Source: Aphelenchoides besseyi
Lineage: Eukaryota > Nematoda > Chromadorea > Rhabditida > Aphelenchoididae
Assembly: GCA_024699855.1 (NCBI GenBank)
Contig: JAMPIQ010000002.1
Span: 9,238,001 to 9,302,000, forward strand
Length of the DNA: 64,000 nucleotides
Reading direction: 5' to 3'
Position 1 is the stretch's first letter. Every line of letters begins with the position of its first letter. A program made the position numbers and the translations under genes. The notes beneath the pieces were generated by a model, which worked only from the letters and a program-made list of their open reading frames with translations, did no database searches and was not told the DNA's origin. Positions 9,163 to 21,023 of this stretch are shown in pieces.

Positions 9163-11163
9163 ATGAAGGTTATTTACGCAACCGTTTTGGCTCTCCTCGT
9201 CGTTGTCGTTAGCTCGAAAGCTAGTAAGTCGGATTTTGTTCGATGTTCATTCAGCAATTGATTTTCAGTCGTGAAACGCGGATCGAATTCATACGGCGAT
9301 GAAAGCCAGCCAGTGGCAGCTGCACCGGAAGTAAGACAACGTGATACGAATCGTTGAAATACGTGGTGGCTAAAAAGGAACTGTCATATCGATGTTGTGG
9401 AAAAACTTCTTCGATATTAATTCATCTAATTGGTGTATGCATTTTTCGTGTTTCTATAGTCTAAAGTTTTCGAAAACCTGACGAAAATGCACTAAAAAAT
9501 CACTTGGTTTCCCTATGTGACGAATTTGGACGATCTTGAAACGTCTACAATGGTCGTTGAGGTCGTTTTGTTTTTCGTAGACTTTACGACGTTCAAACTT
9601 ATGAGTTTGTGCTTAATTGAATTTCGGGACACGAAAAATGCATACAATGATCAGGACAAAACACTCGAGAAAGTTTCTCCACAACACCGACATAACAGTT
9701 CATTTTGGCTCGCTCTATAGTTCTTGGACTTGTCGCGACGACCGAAGCGATTGCAAAAAACACGCGATTTTGCAGAATGTCATTACGACATCTTGCATTT
9801 GCTCCAAAGAAATCGCTAACTTTTCGCAATTCTTTACGTTTTGGTCGTTACGACATTTTCATTATTCAACGAGTTACATATGTCAATGACTATTATTTAA
9901 GGCTGCACCAGCCCCCGCACCTGTCGAGCAAGCTCCAGCACCAGTAGAAGCCCCAAGCGCACCTGCAGAAGTAGAGTTGACGATGTGAAATTCTTATTTA
10001 CCGTAATTCTAGGCTCCCGCTCAACAGTCCAGTGGTTACCGTAAGAAGCGCGACAACTCATACGGAGATGAACCTGTAAGTGTTCTGACTATAGATCCTT
10101 TTATAAACAACGAGCACAAAAGTTTAAACGGTTTTCCGTCTTTTTTTGAGTTTCATGTCAAATGATCAGGGAATTCGTGTGAAAACGATTTTAAGCTCAT
10201 GGGATGAGCAACGTTAAGCTTTTATGACTTTCAACTTCAAAATAACCTCATCGCCACAGGGGTCAAATTTGGTAACTTTCAAGTACAAATCCAGTTTCCA
10301 AAAATCTCAAGTCCGACCCCTACAAAATCCAATGTCCAAGTCCGAGTTCGGAATTACTTGACCGGCAGTCTAGATTACCCGCCACCTAACACCTCTAAAG
10401 CCCTCCTTAATCAACTACTATCGACGAGTTGATTCGAAAATGTATAAACAATAGGCCTGGAAAATCACTTCGAATTTTTGGCTTCTGGCATCAACAAAAT
10501 TGCAAACAGTTGTATCTGCCCCGGGAATAATTTTTTCTGATCAATGTGTACACAAACACTGATTAGCTTGACGAGACGCTTGATTAACTTACATATTCTT
10601 GCGAGAATATGAAATATTCGAACTCGTAGAGCTCATAGGTACCTTTGAAGTCCTGATGCTTATAACTTCCTGGAGATTGGTTTTTCCGCCGTGGTACCTA
10701 TACTTTTGAGAATTAGATCATCGAGCTGATTTGATTTGTGTTGATTGCAAGCTTGGCGCATGGGGGTAAACTAGACTGTGACCATCTGACCTTCTGCCCA
10801 TCACTAATCAAAAATACATCTTATGTTTTTTTCTAGACTGCACCAGCTGCTGCTCCAAGTGCACCGGAAGTGAGTTTACGACTGTCCAACTCCGTTAATC
10901 ACTAATATTTTAAGGCCGCTCCCGCTGTAACGTTCCTCTTTGTCTAACAATTAATCTTTGCGTATTTAGCCAGTTGAAAGTGCGCCTGCCGCAGAGGTTT
11001 CTTTCGTTTGCGATCCCAATATTTTATCTTCGTTTTTAGGCCCCAGCTGAAAGTGCGCCAGCCCCAGTCGAGCAGGCCGCTCCAGCAGCAGCCCCGCAAC
11101 AATCCTCCGGTAAGCCCAATAACTTGTCTCGGATCTTCAACATACGTACGTTTAGGATACTAG
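9163..11163 (+). CDS. Secreted SGY-family precursor with two tandem units joined by RKKR
   Basis: The signal peptide (MKVIYATVLALLVVVVSS) is followed by unit 1: VKRGSNSYGDESQP, an Ala/Pro/Glu-rich stretch, then APAQQSSGY. A furin-like RKKR follows, then unit 2: DNSYGDEP, a second Ala/Pro/Glu stretch, and APQQSSGY plus stop. Exons: 9163-9223, 9269-9330, 9902-9970, 10013-10075, 10837-10869, 10915-10926, 10970-10996, 11040-11109 and 11156-11163. Exons 3 to 7 are all multiples of three (69, 63, 33, 12 and 27 nt), so each could be skipped without a frameshift. Most begin with an Ala-Pro codon pair and end at Glu, as if made by repeated small duplications. If cleaved at KR and RKKR it would release two related polypeptides. 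No known family recognised. Confidence 0.82.
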
Positions 11164-12526
11164 ATGTCCAGGTAGAACGTGTGAGATCATTGCTCACCAA
11201 ATACAACATTTTCTCAAAGTTATGTTGTTCACTGCCAAGCTTTATTGTAATCGAATAAATGGCGCATATTCATTCATATAGAATTGATTAATAGAAATGA
11301 AGCTTTCTAAAAATAATGAACCTTCTTACGTGACGATTGTAATCGAACCGTCATGTAAAAACGTAATAGCACTTTGAACATTGAATATTAACCACTTCAT
11401 TGTGTTGAACTTCAAGATTTTTAGAGAGGGTTGAATAGCCATCATCTGATTTGCATGTGTAGTTTTTCTTATTCTAAACGTTTTTCGATTTAAATCACAT
11501 TGATCATTTAAACCGACCTTAATTAAATTTTCAGAAGACAATTCACTTATTTGGACGCGTAATTCCTACGATGAGTGTTTTTCTGATTCACATGATAGAT
11601 TTTCGGACGACGTAATGTTCACGAGTACTACTTCTTGATTGTCGCTTCCGTAGCAACAATTAGTTTTTGTATATGTTCTGACGACTGTTTCAAGTTTCGG
11701 ATTTAACACAAACGATGAAGAACGTCGATTTTGAACAGTTGCTGATTCGGTTGGTTTATGAGTCAGAGTTGGGTTTATTGGTGAGAAAACTTGAAACAAA
11801 AGAATATTGATCGCATTCCGTGGTTATAATGATCGAAAACGATTTGATGGACGAGGAAATTGTAGACTACCAATATGGAACCGATTGTCACGGTGTTCGG
11901 AATCACGTCGCCAAGTTGTATAATGTCGTTCACGTTAACTGCACCCAATGGCTTTAATGATTCGCAGTTGACACCTAATATGAAAATTTTATTAGTTACA
12001 ATTGGGTAAACATACCTCATGAAATTGAAAATCTTATTCGGCAACTCGATTTCCAGTCAATTCCACGTCTAACTCAAGTTCTTGGTATTGAATCATTTGT
12101 TGTCAACACCACTGTTTTAAAGTCAACGTTCGAACAACGCTGGTTGCTTTAATCATCTGGAGGGTTCTATATCAGTCAGAATGATCTTCAAATTCAAAAG
12201 ATATAATATCTGGCATTGTTAACCGTTACCATCTTACAACATTTAAGAATGCTCGGCCTTCTCTAAGATCACTCACGTGCTTGTAAAATTGTTCATGGAA
12301 AATCTTGTTTGAATGCTTCAATCGATTGAAGAAATACGAACAGATCTGGTGTACAAAGACTGGATATTAAACTCTAATAATCAAACTGAGAGACGCTTTA
12401 TTTGCAGCAGATATTTGATTTGCTGGATATTTCGAAAAGCTTTGTTTGAAATTGGAACAAAGACAATTTGGCACTCAAACAGTTCAATGCCAGCTAGGTA
12501 AACAAATCACGACCTCTTTCATTGGA
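11164..12526. other. Intergenic or degenerate sequence
   Basis: Minus-strand open frames at 11566-11799 and 11775-12044 contain one hydrophobic stretch (SILVVYNFLVHQIVF) beside an acceptor-like TATTAG. The upstream exon candidate does not join in any frame. At most this is a broken receptor fragment; no gene is supported. Confidence 0.35.
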
Positions 12527-12535
12527 GTATATAAC
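12527..12535 (+). promoter_or_regulatory. TATA box of the 12.6-kb secreted peptide gene
   Basis: GTATATAAC about 71 bp upstream of the ATG at 12606. Confidence 0.5.
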
Positions 12536-12605
12536 TTTTGGATTTCTAAGAATTAGAATATCAATTGAAAACTCAACGGTTTACTAACAACTATCTCTAT
12601 CGACT

Positions 12606-12815
12606 ATGAAGCTCTTCGTTATCTTCGTCCTTGTTCTGAACCTCTGTTCGGCTTTACCAACAGGAAATCAAGACAAGAATACGATTCCAGCTCCACTGAG
12701 TGTTACAACAATGTCACCTCAAGAATTGGCAAAGGCTGTTCAATCGGGCTTCAATACCTTTTATAAGATCGCCAGTTTTGTCGTTCATGGCGATAGCAAA
12801 GCTCATCGTGTCTAA
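12606..12815 (+). CDS. Small secreted protein (69 aa), unknown family
   Basis: Intronless. A clear signal peptide (MKLFVIFVLVLNLCSA) is followed by a mature part of about 52 residues: a Thr/Pro-rich start, then SPQELAKAVQSGFN, which could form an amphipathic helix, and the end KIASFVVHGDSKAHRV. There are no cysteines after the signal peptide and no internal dibasic sites. TATA at 12527 and a short 3' UTR with AATAAA support a real transcript. Its 3' end converges on the bestrophin gene 90 bp away. It could be an antimicrobial or signalling peptide, but nothing in the sequence decides this. Confidence 0.6.
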   Translation: MKLFVIFVLVLNLCSALPTGNQDKNTIPAPLSVTTMSPQELAKAVQSGFNTFYKIASFVVHGDSKAHRV

Positions 12816-12905
12816 TGTTCACTTGTGTTTGTAAATGTGTCGGATTAAAAGTTCATTGAATAAATAAGAATTCAAATTACATGATGATAAGATCGCAATT
12901 GTTTT

Positions 12906-14837
12906 TTAGTTGTTAGATTCGTTCGGCGGTTTTCCTTTCATTGTTTCGTTATCACTTGACGAACTGGAATCGTCCATTACTTCATCTATGGACCTTATAG
13001 TTGGCATTGCTTTTGCTGAAAATCGGTTACTTCAAACAAACAACACACTTACGTTCACTAATATGCAATGTAGGTCGTTGATGCCACGTATCCTCGTATT
13101 TCGAATGTTCGGGTGCAATTGCATTCGACATTCTTCGTCGAAATTCGTTAATCTTCATTCCTACTGTTGCCAAACTATTCTTGCGTCCTGTATCACTCTC
13201 GTTCTCAATCAAAAGTTGACTTGCAGAACCACAAAGAGCCGGAACCGACGGTGTTGATGAATCGTGCGGCGTTTCGTTGTTCTTTGCAAATGTATCAGCA
13301 CGCAAAATCGGATGTTTGTTATGGCAATGATCGACAATTGACAAGGCAATCTGGAAATGAAAACGCTCATTTTGCGTATTGTACATGGAAAACGAACACA
13401 CAAGTTTCGGTCAATAATGAAATTTAGTTCAAAGTCGGCATCATCCTCTCCGAAGGGCTACAAAAATGCGATTGGTTGTCTTTCACATTTCAAACTGACA
13501 TTTATGAGCATCATGGCGACGTTCAACCAGCCGACATAGATGATGAGTTGAAGAACTGTCATGAACGGAAAGTAGATATCAACCCAAAAACCAGTTTATT
13601 AATTGTACAATCATCAAACTTACTAGGTCGATAAAACTGCCATTAACAACATGTTCCGGATTGATTATATGTTGTCTTGCAAAAGTGGCAATAAGGAAGT
13701 AAACCCAAACGCTCAAGCAAACTACTTGCGGATAGGCCAATGGAACAGGAACCCTTAATTGTCGCGTCTTTAAATTCAAATCGTTTCCTTACCAATCATA
13801 ATTCAGAATACTCTGCAAGTTTTCTCTGAATACCCGCACCTCTTGAAGGATGACGTTCAGAAATAAATCACAGCTAGAGAATCCTGTTACAGAATCGCAA
13901 ACAGCTACAATACCTGATTTTGTTCTTCAGTCTTTGCTCAAACAAAATCTGAAGGCATCAATGTTTAAAGCTTAAAAATGAAAAAGGGAACCGCATAAAT
14001 CCACGAAATTGGAAGCCAATATTTTGAGTAGTTATTCGAAACGGCTTCAATCAGAAGCTTCTCATCGACCGTGAGAAATCCGGCATCAATAACGTTGTCG
14101 AGTGATGGAAATCTAAACATCAACGCATTTAATGAAACCCAAACATTCCATTTACTCTTACCGTTTTTTCACTCTTACTGATGTGTCACGAAGGACTAAA
14201 ACTTGAGCCAGACACATGTAACGTACAATAGTGCGTCGTATCATTCGCGTGTTGGAGTCGGTTCCGGGAAGATACGCGGAAAGAAATAACGCAGAACTAT
14301 AAGTTACACAATGAATTAATTATCAGACATTTCGGTTACCTATCAACGAATCCAAGGTTCGAAAATAGAAATTTCCAACGGTCAATAACGATTGAAACAA
14401 AGAATCTAAAATTAAAAGTAAAGATCTATTCAACATAACAACTTACGCAAGCATAAAAGTCAACGGTACCATTCGCTCCAAATTTCTATTGCATTGTTGA
14501 GCAAAATACGCGAATGTTCTAAATTCAAACATTATCCACTTCTATTATGCTGCTCCTACTTTTGTTGTTCATCGGTCAACGCAAATCGATATATCACCAA
14601 CACAATGTAATAACAGCAAATCCAATTTAAAACCTCTAACCAGACAGATTTCCAAATTGATCCGCGCCATCTGGAATCACCATTTCAAAGCCTTGCACTG
14701 CAGATGGTATACAAAAGCTTTTACAAAATAAACAAGCAATGTCTACTACATTCAGATAATTTATCATACCTGAAGATGAGACGAAAGAACGTAGTTGCTT
14801 TCACGCTTGAAACGTCCAAATTGTAAGAAACGGTCAT
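12906..14837 (-). CDS. Bestrophin-family chloride channel
   Basis: Bestrophins are pentameric Ca2+-activated anion channels. From the ATG at 14837 the protein starts MTVSYNLDVSSVKATTFFRL, the family N-terminus. It continues with WRGSIWKSVW, IYRFALTDEQQ, VPLTFMLAFFVSIVIDRW, RRTIVRYMCLAQVLVLRD, FPSLDNVIDAGFLT, YSKYWLPISW, LNYDWVPVPLAYPQVV, GWLNVAMMLINPFGEDDADFE and FIIDRNL, all in family order. About eleven exons. The C-terminal tail is short, acidic and serine-rich (DDSSSSSDNE). The intron after FIDL (donor at about 13623) contains no AG before the next needed codons (YFPFMTVLQ), so it needs a non-AG acceptor or marks a mutation. All other junctions are ordinary. Confidence 0.88.
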
Positions 14838-17174
14838 GATGGTCCAGAAGAAGAGCAAACTGATAATGGATACGACTTTCCGTTCGAGTAGTTCGTCACA
14901 GACTAGAGACGATTTCCAATTCCAATCGCTTTCTCGGTTATTGTAATCGTTTCAATAGACGATTCTTTGACGTTGAATTCAATTCATTCGGTATTGTTGT
15001 CGTGTCGAATAATCCTGTTATTAGGCCAATAAAGAATGAATTCACGTCGAATCTATCGAATATCACGTATTCAAGATCGTGCGTTTGTTTGAACGTACGG
15101 AAAGTGCATGGACGTTGCGAATCCGAATCGAATAAACGCGGTTTATTGGCGTTAACCAAATAGTACGGTTAGCAGTGATCAATGAAAACTTTGAACACAA
15201 TACAAACAAGCCAATCCCATGTCCACCCTCCTGTTGAACGTTTGCTATCAAAGAACCATTGATTTGAACGTCAATTTGTGAGAGTTGAAAAAGTGAAAGT
15301 CTTACGCAATACACGTGCTCTACAATCAAGCCCGAGAATTGACCATAAGATGATTATCGTTGTGAGTTCCAGAAAAATAACAACAAATTTCATTGGTTGT
15401 TTACTGTTTGAAGACCAAAGCAACAATTCTGTGATATTTGTCGATTTACATAATCGCTTCACGGTCCACAGCGTTCACAAATCACCATTGATTTGCATTT
15501 AACAAGGTCAACGATTTGGGTTTGAAGACCCTCGATCTTTGAGTTCTGTTTTGTGGGTGTAACGAATTCATGCGACACGGACGATTGAAGTGCTAGAGCC
15601 CATTGAATGACAGACTTTCAAAATTTATGATTATTCATTAGTTGAATTAAACCCCACTATTTTAACAGTTCTTTTCGAACACGAAACATCAAGACTTTTT
15701 ATATCAACACCCAATAGTCGATCAACTCGGTAGTGGGAATTTCTTGTGTGTGAATACGCAACATTGCACGGAGACTGCGTCGGATGGGGAACATTGTTGT
15801 CGCTTTGTTGTTTCCCGAGATGCTTTTCGTCGTCTGAAAACAACTGAAGGCTGAAACGAAGTAACAGAATATCTTGTTTGTAGTTCGATGATTAACGCGC
15901 ACACGATTTTTGGACCATTTTGACTCCAACAAGCAAAGTGCTAAGATCGAAGGTTTCGGTCAACCAAACACGAGTTTCTGCAAATTTCTCTACAATAACA
16001 CAACCTTCGACACCCAATGAAATTAGTCAAGAGGTTAATCATGGTCCTTTTAATCACCTAATAATTAGAAACTAAATCCCAAGCACACTACAAAGTTTCC
16101 GGGTTCTTTAAATACAATGACACATAACCTCAAATCTTCTCGAGTATTTGTGTTCATGAACAGTTGAAACCCAAAAGGTTATTGGAGACATTAAAGTTTT
16201 TGTTTCTACCGACTATTTCATTGTGAATATTGCAACTCAAAATGCATTGAAAACTTTTATTGCGAGAATATTGTTGACACATTAAATGAAGAGAAAGAAA
16301 ATGTGAGAAATCAGCGATTCGATTGGCCTCACGGATGTTTGATGGATTCTGTTTGCGGAGCTTTCAACTTCTTACATAACTCCTGAAAAAGTGTTTTTAG
16401 TTGGTTCTTGATTGCATCAACTCACCTTTAACTCTTTGATAACAAGCTAGAAATGCTCAACGATTATCATAACAAACAGTTGCGTAAAGGAATATGACTC
16501 CTCTTGACTTGTTTTTGGTGAATTGTTTTTTACCTTTATATAATCATTCTGATTTGTATTATGAAGACGTCATAGTGATGTGGCTTTTACTCGGACAATC
16601 GGTTATGAATTATTTTTAAAGATTATGTCTTCAAGTCAGAAGCTTTTCGTAATGTGTAGGTTAAATTACGCGCAGGTGGTTTTGAGTAGTACAGGATCTC
16701 ATATTGAATTCATTTGTTTCATGCATTTCTATCTGTTTATGAAACAAGTTTGAACACAACAACGCTTAGAGGTTGCTAACAAATACGATTAGAACATTCA
16801 TCTTAGCACGAAATGACAGGAATCTCTGAGAAAAGGAAACAAGCACAAAAATGTCGGTGTGATGTAAATAACGAAAGATGAAGCCACTGTGCAAGCCCAA
16901 TAAATTGCGGTATCTAGTTCGAGAAGCTTATGGACTGGAAATTTGTGCTTTCAAGAACGTTTATTGTTGCACTTTGTGAACTTAAATAACTCGCCATCTA
17001 TTTGACGTCAACGATACGAAGGAATCTGTTGTTATTACTGTTAGAAAAAGTTTGATTTTTGTAATTGTATTGTTGCATGTATTGAACGTCTATTGTTCTT
17101 TTGCAATACGTAGGTTTTTTTGACCAATTTCTTCGGTTCAATGCAAAAATTGCGAAACACGAAACGCGTGAACG
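14838..17174. other. Gene-poor 2.3 kb, nothing convincing
   Basis: Upstream region of the bestrophin gene. The open frames are short, overlap on both strands and show no motif. I see no tRNA, repeat array or inverted repeat. It probably holds regulatory sequence. Confidence 0.4.
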
Positions 17175-17387
17175 ATGAGTTCGGGTCGAGAAGTAACGTC
17201 ATTCGTGGTCTTCTATTTTGTCTTGGCCGTGATTGCATACACGCAATTTTCAATTCAATACGCGCACCAAGAAATTAATGCCAACAGACGTCAATTTCTA
17301 CGTTTTCACGAGGCATTTCTTCGTCGCCGTCAGACGTATTCGATCAAAGTAAACGGCACAATCTTCAATGACCAGCTGCTGCTCTAA
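17175..17387 (+). CDS. Possible small signal-anchor or secreted protein (70 aa)
   Basis: Intronless frame from ATG 17175 to TAA. The N-terminal hydrophobic segment (SFVVFYFVLAVIAYTQF) could be a signal peptide or anchor. It is followed by a basic stretch NRRQFLRFHEAFLRRRQTY and the end GTIFNDQLLL. The RRR run could be a processing site. No family recognised; a chance ORF cannot be excluded. Confidence 0.4.
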   Translation: MSSGREVTSFVVFYFVLAVIAYTQFSIQYAHQEINANRRQFLRFHEAFLRRRQTYSIKVNGTIFNDQLLL

Positions 17388-18805
17388 ATTCGTATATGTT
17401 TTCGACCTTAAATTTACACTTCCAAACGTTTGCTCCCGCGGTTTCTCTTTCTAGTCGTACAGGTACACAAGCGTGATGACGGACTTCCTAGAAAAATAAA
17501 CTTTCTTTAAAGTACAAGTAAATATCGGCCATTTTTAGCTCACAGTACCTTGTTGGCATTCGATGTGCGAACTCGTTAAAAAACAACTCTCGGGCGCTTT
17601 CGAACGGTTTGCCCTTTTGTTTTTGCTCGATCTCCGAATGAGAAAGTTGTCAGTGACGAACAAAAGGAAATTATGTCTCTGAAGTTTTGTTTCGAACTTC
17701 TGTTTTCGGACTCAACCCCTCAGGCAATTGTGAACGTGGGTGGTAAACTAACATCCGGATGCTGTGTGTTCAGTTGGTCGACTAAATTGATAATGGCCAC
17801 ACGGTTATGGTCGACTGTTGGCTAATACCTCAGTTAAGGTGCATTCAATTCTCTCTTACAGGAGTTTATTCGTACAGTAAACGATTGTTAAGCTTGAATC
17901 ATTTACAATGTAAGAACTTGTACTTAGAAATATTAAAAATTCTCGTCGCGACCCGAAAGATTATGCACCTGCTTCTATGGCTCGGTTTCCTACGCTTCAA
18001 TTTCATAATTTTAAAGGTTTCGTAATTCCGTAAGAACCGTCATAAATAATTTGCTTCCGCGTTGGCGTATTCTCAAAATGCCAAATTTCAAAGGGGCGGG
18101 AAATTAGGCAACGCGCGGACTGATCCACAACCTTTTGACCTCGCAGCATTTTTATTATAAGAAGTCAAAGAGTTCATGACGAACGAGTTTAACGTGTGTG
18201 GTCTTTGAATTTGGTTGCACTTTTTCCCGCGAACACACTTTCTACTGCGTGTTGTTAGATTTAATGTCCATTTTTACGATTACTGTAGTTATCGAAGGGC
18301 TCGCAAAACCCAACGAGTTTGTGTTTACGAATCGAGATAATTCAAATTCTCATAAATTCCACAATCTGAACGGGAACAAATGTGTACGTGGCTTTGTTCT
18401 ACTCGTCGAGTTCGTTGCTCGTGGCAAATTGTTGCGTTCATTGGAAATAAAAACCGTAATCTTCGGAGTTTTAGTTTCAACTTCACTTCGCGTTATGGCA
18501 AATAGACTGTTGAATTTGAATGGTTTTTGTCTAATTTCCAGTTTACAATTGTTTCAACTTTCGTTGCTACTCTTTTCCATAGTGAGTTTTTCACTCTTGC
18601 AAAACAAACCGATGATCAGCACTCATTCCGAGTATTTTAGATTCCAAATGGATGCTTGTCATATCACAGGTCTATCACAAGCGAAATGATGTTGATCTAT
18701 AAGCAGAGGTAAAAAGCTTGGTTCTCGGACCTTTTGTGTGTAGAACACCCGCATCGCATGAAAAGCTTGTTTAGTCTTTCAACTCACTAGCAAAAACATC
18801 CCCTA
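17388..18805. other. Intergenic; one 163-codon open frame not supported
   Basis: A plus-strand frame at 18198-18689 is long for AT-rich sequence but opens with GTG, has no recognisable domain and no splice sites. It may be partly 5' sequence of the IL-17-like gene. Nothing else is visible. Confidence 0.35.
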
Positions 18806-19606
18806 ATGAACAAACTATGTGAGGGAATCATAATACGCTCATTAACCGTATGCTTCAGCTTATTCGGTGGTCATTCGAATTCCGAGAAAAGTCGGAAATC
18901 ATTTTTAAAGACAAGAAAAAATGATAATAAGCTTCGACTTGTTATTAATAAAAGCTTAATGACTGTTCTTAGATCAAAAATAAACCGAATTTTTAGAGTG
19001 AGAAGAGCAGAACCCGATTGTTCCAATGAAGCAGAAACAAATGCCGATCTGCAGCAAGCAATTGGCAAAATGATTACTGGAAACGACGCCAAAGGTTATT
19101 TGATGCGTACGCAGGTGCCAAAAATCATCAACGATATGATCATTGACAAATCTCCATTTTGTGACGAAGAAGAAGGGCCATCGGACATTTCACCAGACAC
19201 TCCGATTCGCGGTGATTTGCTTATTCGTAGCTTTAATAATCCTATAACTGTAGATCGAGCATTATGTGCATTTCAATACGTAGAGAACTACAACAAACAA
19301 CGGCTTCCTCAAACAATTCCTGAGGTTTGTACGAATCGAATAGTCGTTTTAAATGCTTGTCTTTAGGTTCAATGTCTATGTAGTAAACCGACGAATAAAG
19401 AGGTCCTGCGTCGGTTTCCACAGATTCATTGCGAAGCCATTTTCTACGATGTACCAGTACTAAAATTTGAAAATACCTGTGCAAAATTTCGGCAAACAAC
19501 AGAACGTATATCGTTGGCTTGTGTTCCGGTTCTATCAAGTCAATCCACAATGAACGTGTTCATCAACACACAGGCAGCGCAAAAAGCCGAACTACCGACG
19601 AAATAA
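18806..19606 (+). CDS. IL-17-like cytokine (nematode ILC-17 type)
   Basis: Two exons, 18806-19324 and 19367-19606. The C-terminal half has the IL-17 cystine-knot layout: VENYNKQRLPQTIPEVQCLCS, then RRFPQIHCEAIFYDVPVL, a Cys in ENTCAKF, and ISLACVPVLS. The R-x-P-x-x-I-x-E-x-x-C-x-C block followed by H-C-x-x-I-x-Y-x-V-P-V-L is the family hallmark. The N-terminal half is a long pro-like region ending in acidic segments; RVRR at about residue 66 could be a convertase site. Known nematode IL-17 acts on neurons through its receptor and a MALT1-type pathway (C. elegans knowledge). The start is uncertain: ATG 18806 gives a weak signal peptide and ATG 18959 is an alternative. Confidence 0.75.
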
Positions 19607-19901
19607 GTTCTTAGACAAACTCGTTGTTCTTCTGCACAAACTTCTGTTTGTGATCTCCAACATAGTCTCTATTTTATCTTCGAGTTCACCGGTTTACACT
19701 TTCTGGTCTCATGCTCATGTTTCTACAGATCTGTTTGTTGTTTCAAATCTTTTCAATTTGAGCTTAAAATCAGTTTTCTTTTCATTCTTGCATCTCAAAA
19801 TCATTACAGACGCGTCGCTTTAATTCGTTTATTTTACAAATAAATTTCAATTCACAATCATTTCATGAGATCAAATGTCAAGAAACTCGATGACTGTACA
19901 T

Positions 19902-20084
19902 TCATTTACCACGACCGCAGTTTACGTTAGTACATATCAACCACAAATCTGCAAAGCCATTTCCGATTTTGTAATCGGGACCAAAAGATAGCGAACCAGC
20001 CAACGGCATAAAACTTTGAGCAACAACAAGATTTTGAAAGACCAATTGAACAACGATAAGGACTATCAGCTTACAATAGATCAT
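19902..20084 (-). CDS. Small secreted peptide precursor (60 aa) ending CGRGK
   Basis: Intronless. Signal peptide MIYCKLIVLIVVQLVFQ...AQ, then a mature part of about 37 residues (SFMPLAGSLSFGPDYKIG...) with two cysteines near the end (WLICTNVNCGRGK). The terminal Gly-Arg-Gly-Lys resembles an amidation or trimming signal, and the two cysteines could form one small disulfide loop. A TATA element sits 57 bp upstream. It could be a neuropeptide or antimicrobial peptide; there is no family match that I know. Confidence 0.55.
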   Translation of the reverse strand: MIYCKLIVLIVVQLVFQNLVVAQSFMPLAGSLSFGPDYKIGNGFADLWLICTNVNCGRGK

Positions 20085-20140
20085 TGCAAAAGAATATACG
20101 ACTTAGAAGACTCTAACTGTCACCAGTTCCCACGAATTGA

Positions 20141-20150
20141 CTATTTATAG
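20141..20150 (-). promoter_or_regulatory. TATA box of the 19.9-kb peptide gene
   Basis: CTATAAATAG on the minus strand, 57 bp upstream of the ATG at 20084. Confidence 0.6.
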
Positions 20151-21023
20151 TCGAAATTGAACAAGCATCGGAATGTTTTAGAAACCGAACATCATCGTGA
20201 CCTTATTTGCCACCGCCAATCTGTAGATTTGATTGACGATTTGTTGCGCATTAAATTTCCTAAACACATACATGGTTTCTGTATTTAGGTTACGAACACA
20301 ATATTCAATGTTTTCTGACAGTAAATCCGCGAGTTTTTTACAACCATGAACTGAATATCACCTACTGGACTTAATCACACGTCTAACTATTAAATGCATT
20401 CTTTTAAAATTTAATGGTCACATTTGATCTCGCGGTTAGCCGATCGCAGTTCAATGACGTAACAAGGTCATATGGTTAATTAAGAGCTTGAAAAAGTGCT
20501 TAGAGATCAATTTTGTCAATTACAGTAACTTAAAAGTAGCAAACTGGCAACTACAGATCTTTTCAAGTGAGTTTTCCCACTGGTGTATGCTTGTTCATCA
20601 TTAAGTTTGTTTTCAAACTGTTAATTGATAAGACATTTAGGACTATGCTTTGTTCTCTACACTTTGTACGATCAGACAGATTTCGATTCATTTGTTTTAT
20701 TGGCCGTTAGATGAGTTTTTTACCATTTTGATCAACTTTACATCCTTGTAATTTCTGTCGAGTGCACGAGAAAAGTAATGATTGTTGTTTTTAAACAGAG
20801 AGTCTGTTTACAGCAATCAAACCGCTGAAAGATCGAACGGTTGACCGGCAACCAAAACATCGCGATGGTGCTTTTGCTCATTTGATGACCTTTCAATGCC
20901 TGATGATATTATCTTATCATTATTGTTTGCAGTTAAACGTGTTTTAATCAAATAAGTCGGCATAATTTTAGAGCTATTCGATATTCTAAACGTTTACTTT
21001 GTTTTTAGGGAACCCTGAATAAA
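20151..21023. other. Intergenic, no gene supported
   Basis: Divergent spacer. Its right end carries TTTGTTTTTAG (to 21008), a likely spliced-leader acceptor 15 bp before the ATG of the oxidoreductase gene. The rest shows only short frames. Confidence 0.45.

Noticed and set aside
11566..12044. Two minus-strand frames that could be the last exons of a receptor
   Set aside because: No phase joins the acceptor at TATTAG to the upstream sequence without a stop.
18198..18689. 163-codon plus-strand frame with hydrophobic stretches
   Set aside because: Opens at GTG, no family motif, no acceptor or TATA; hydrophobic runs come from T-rich DNA.
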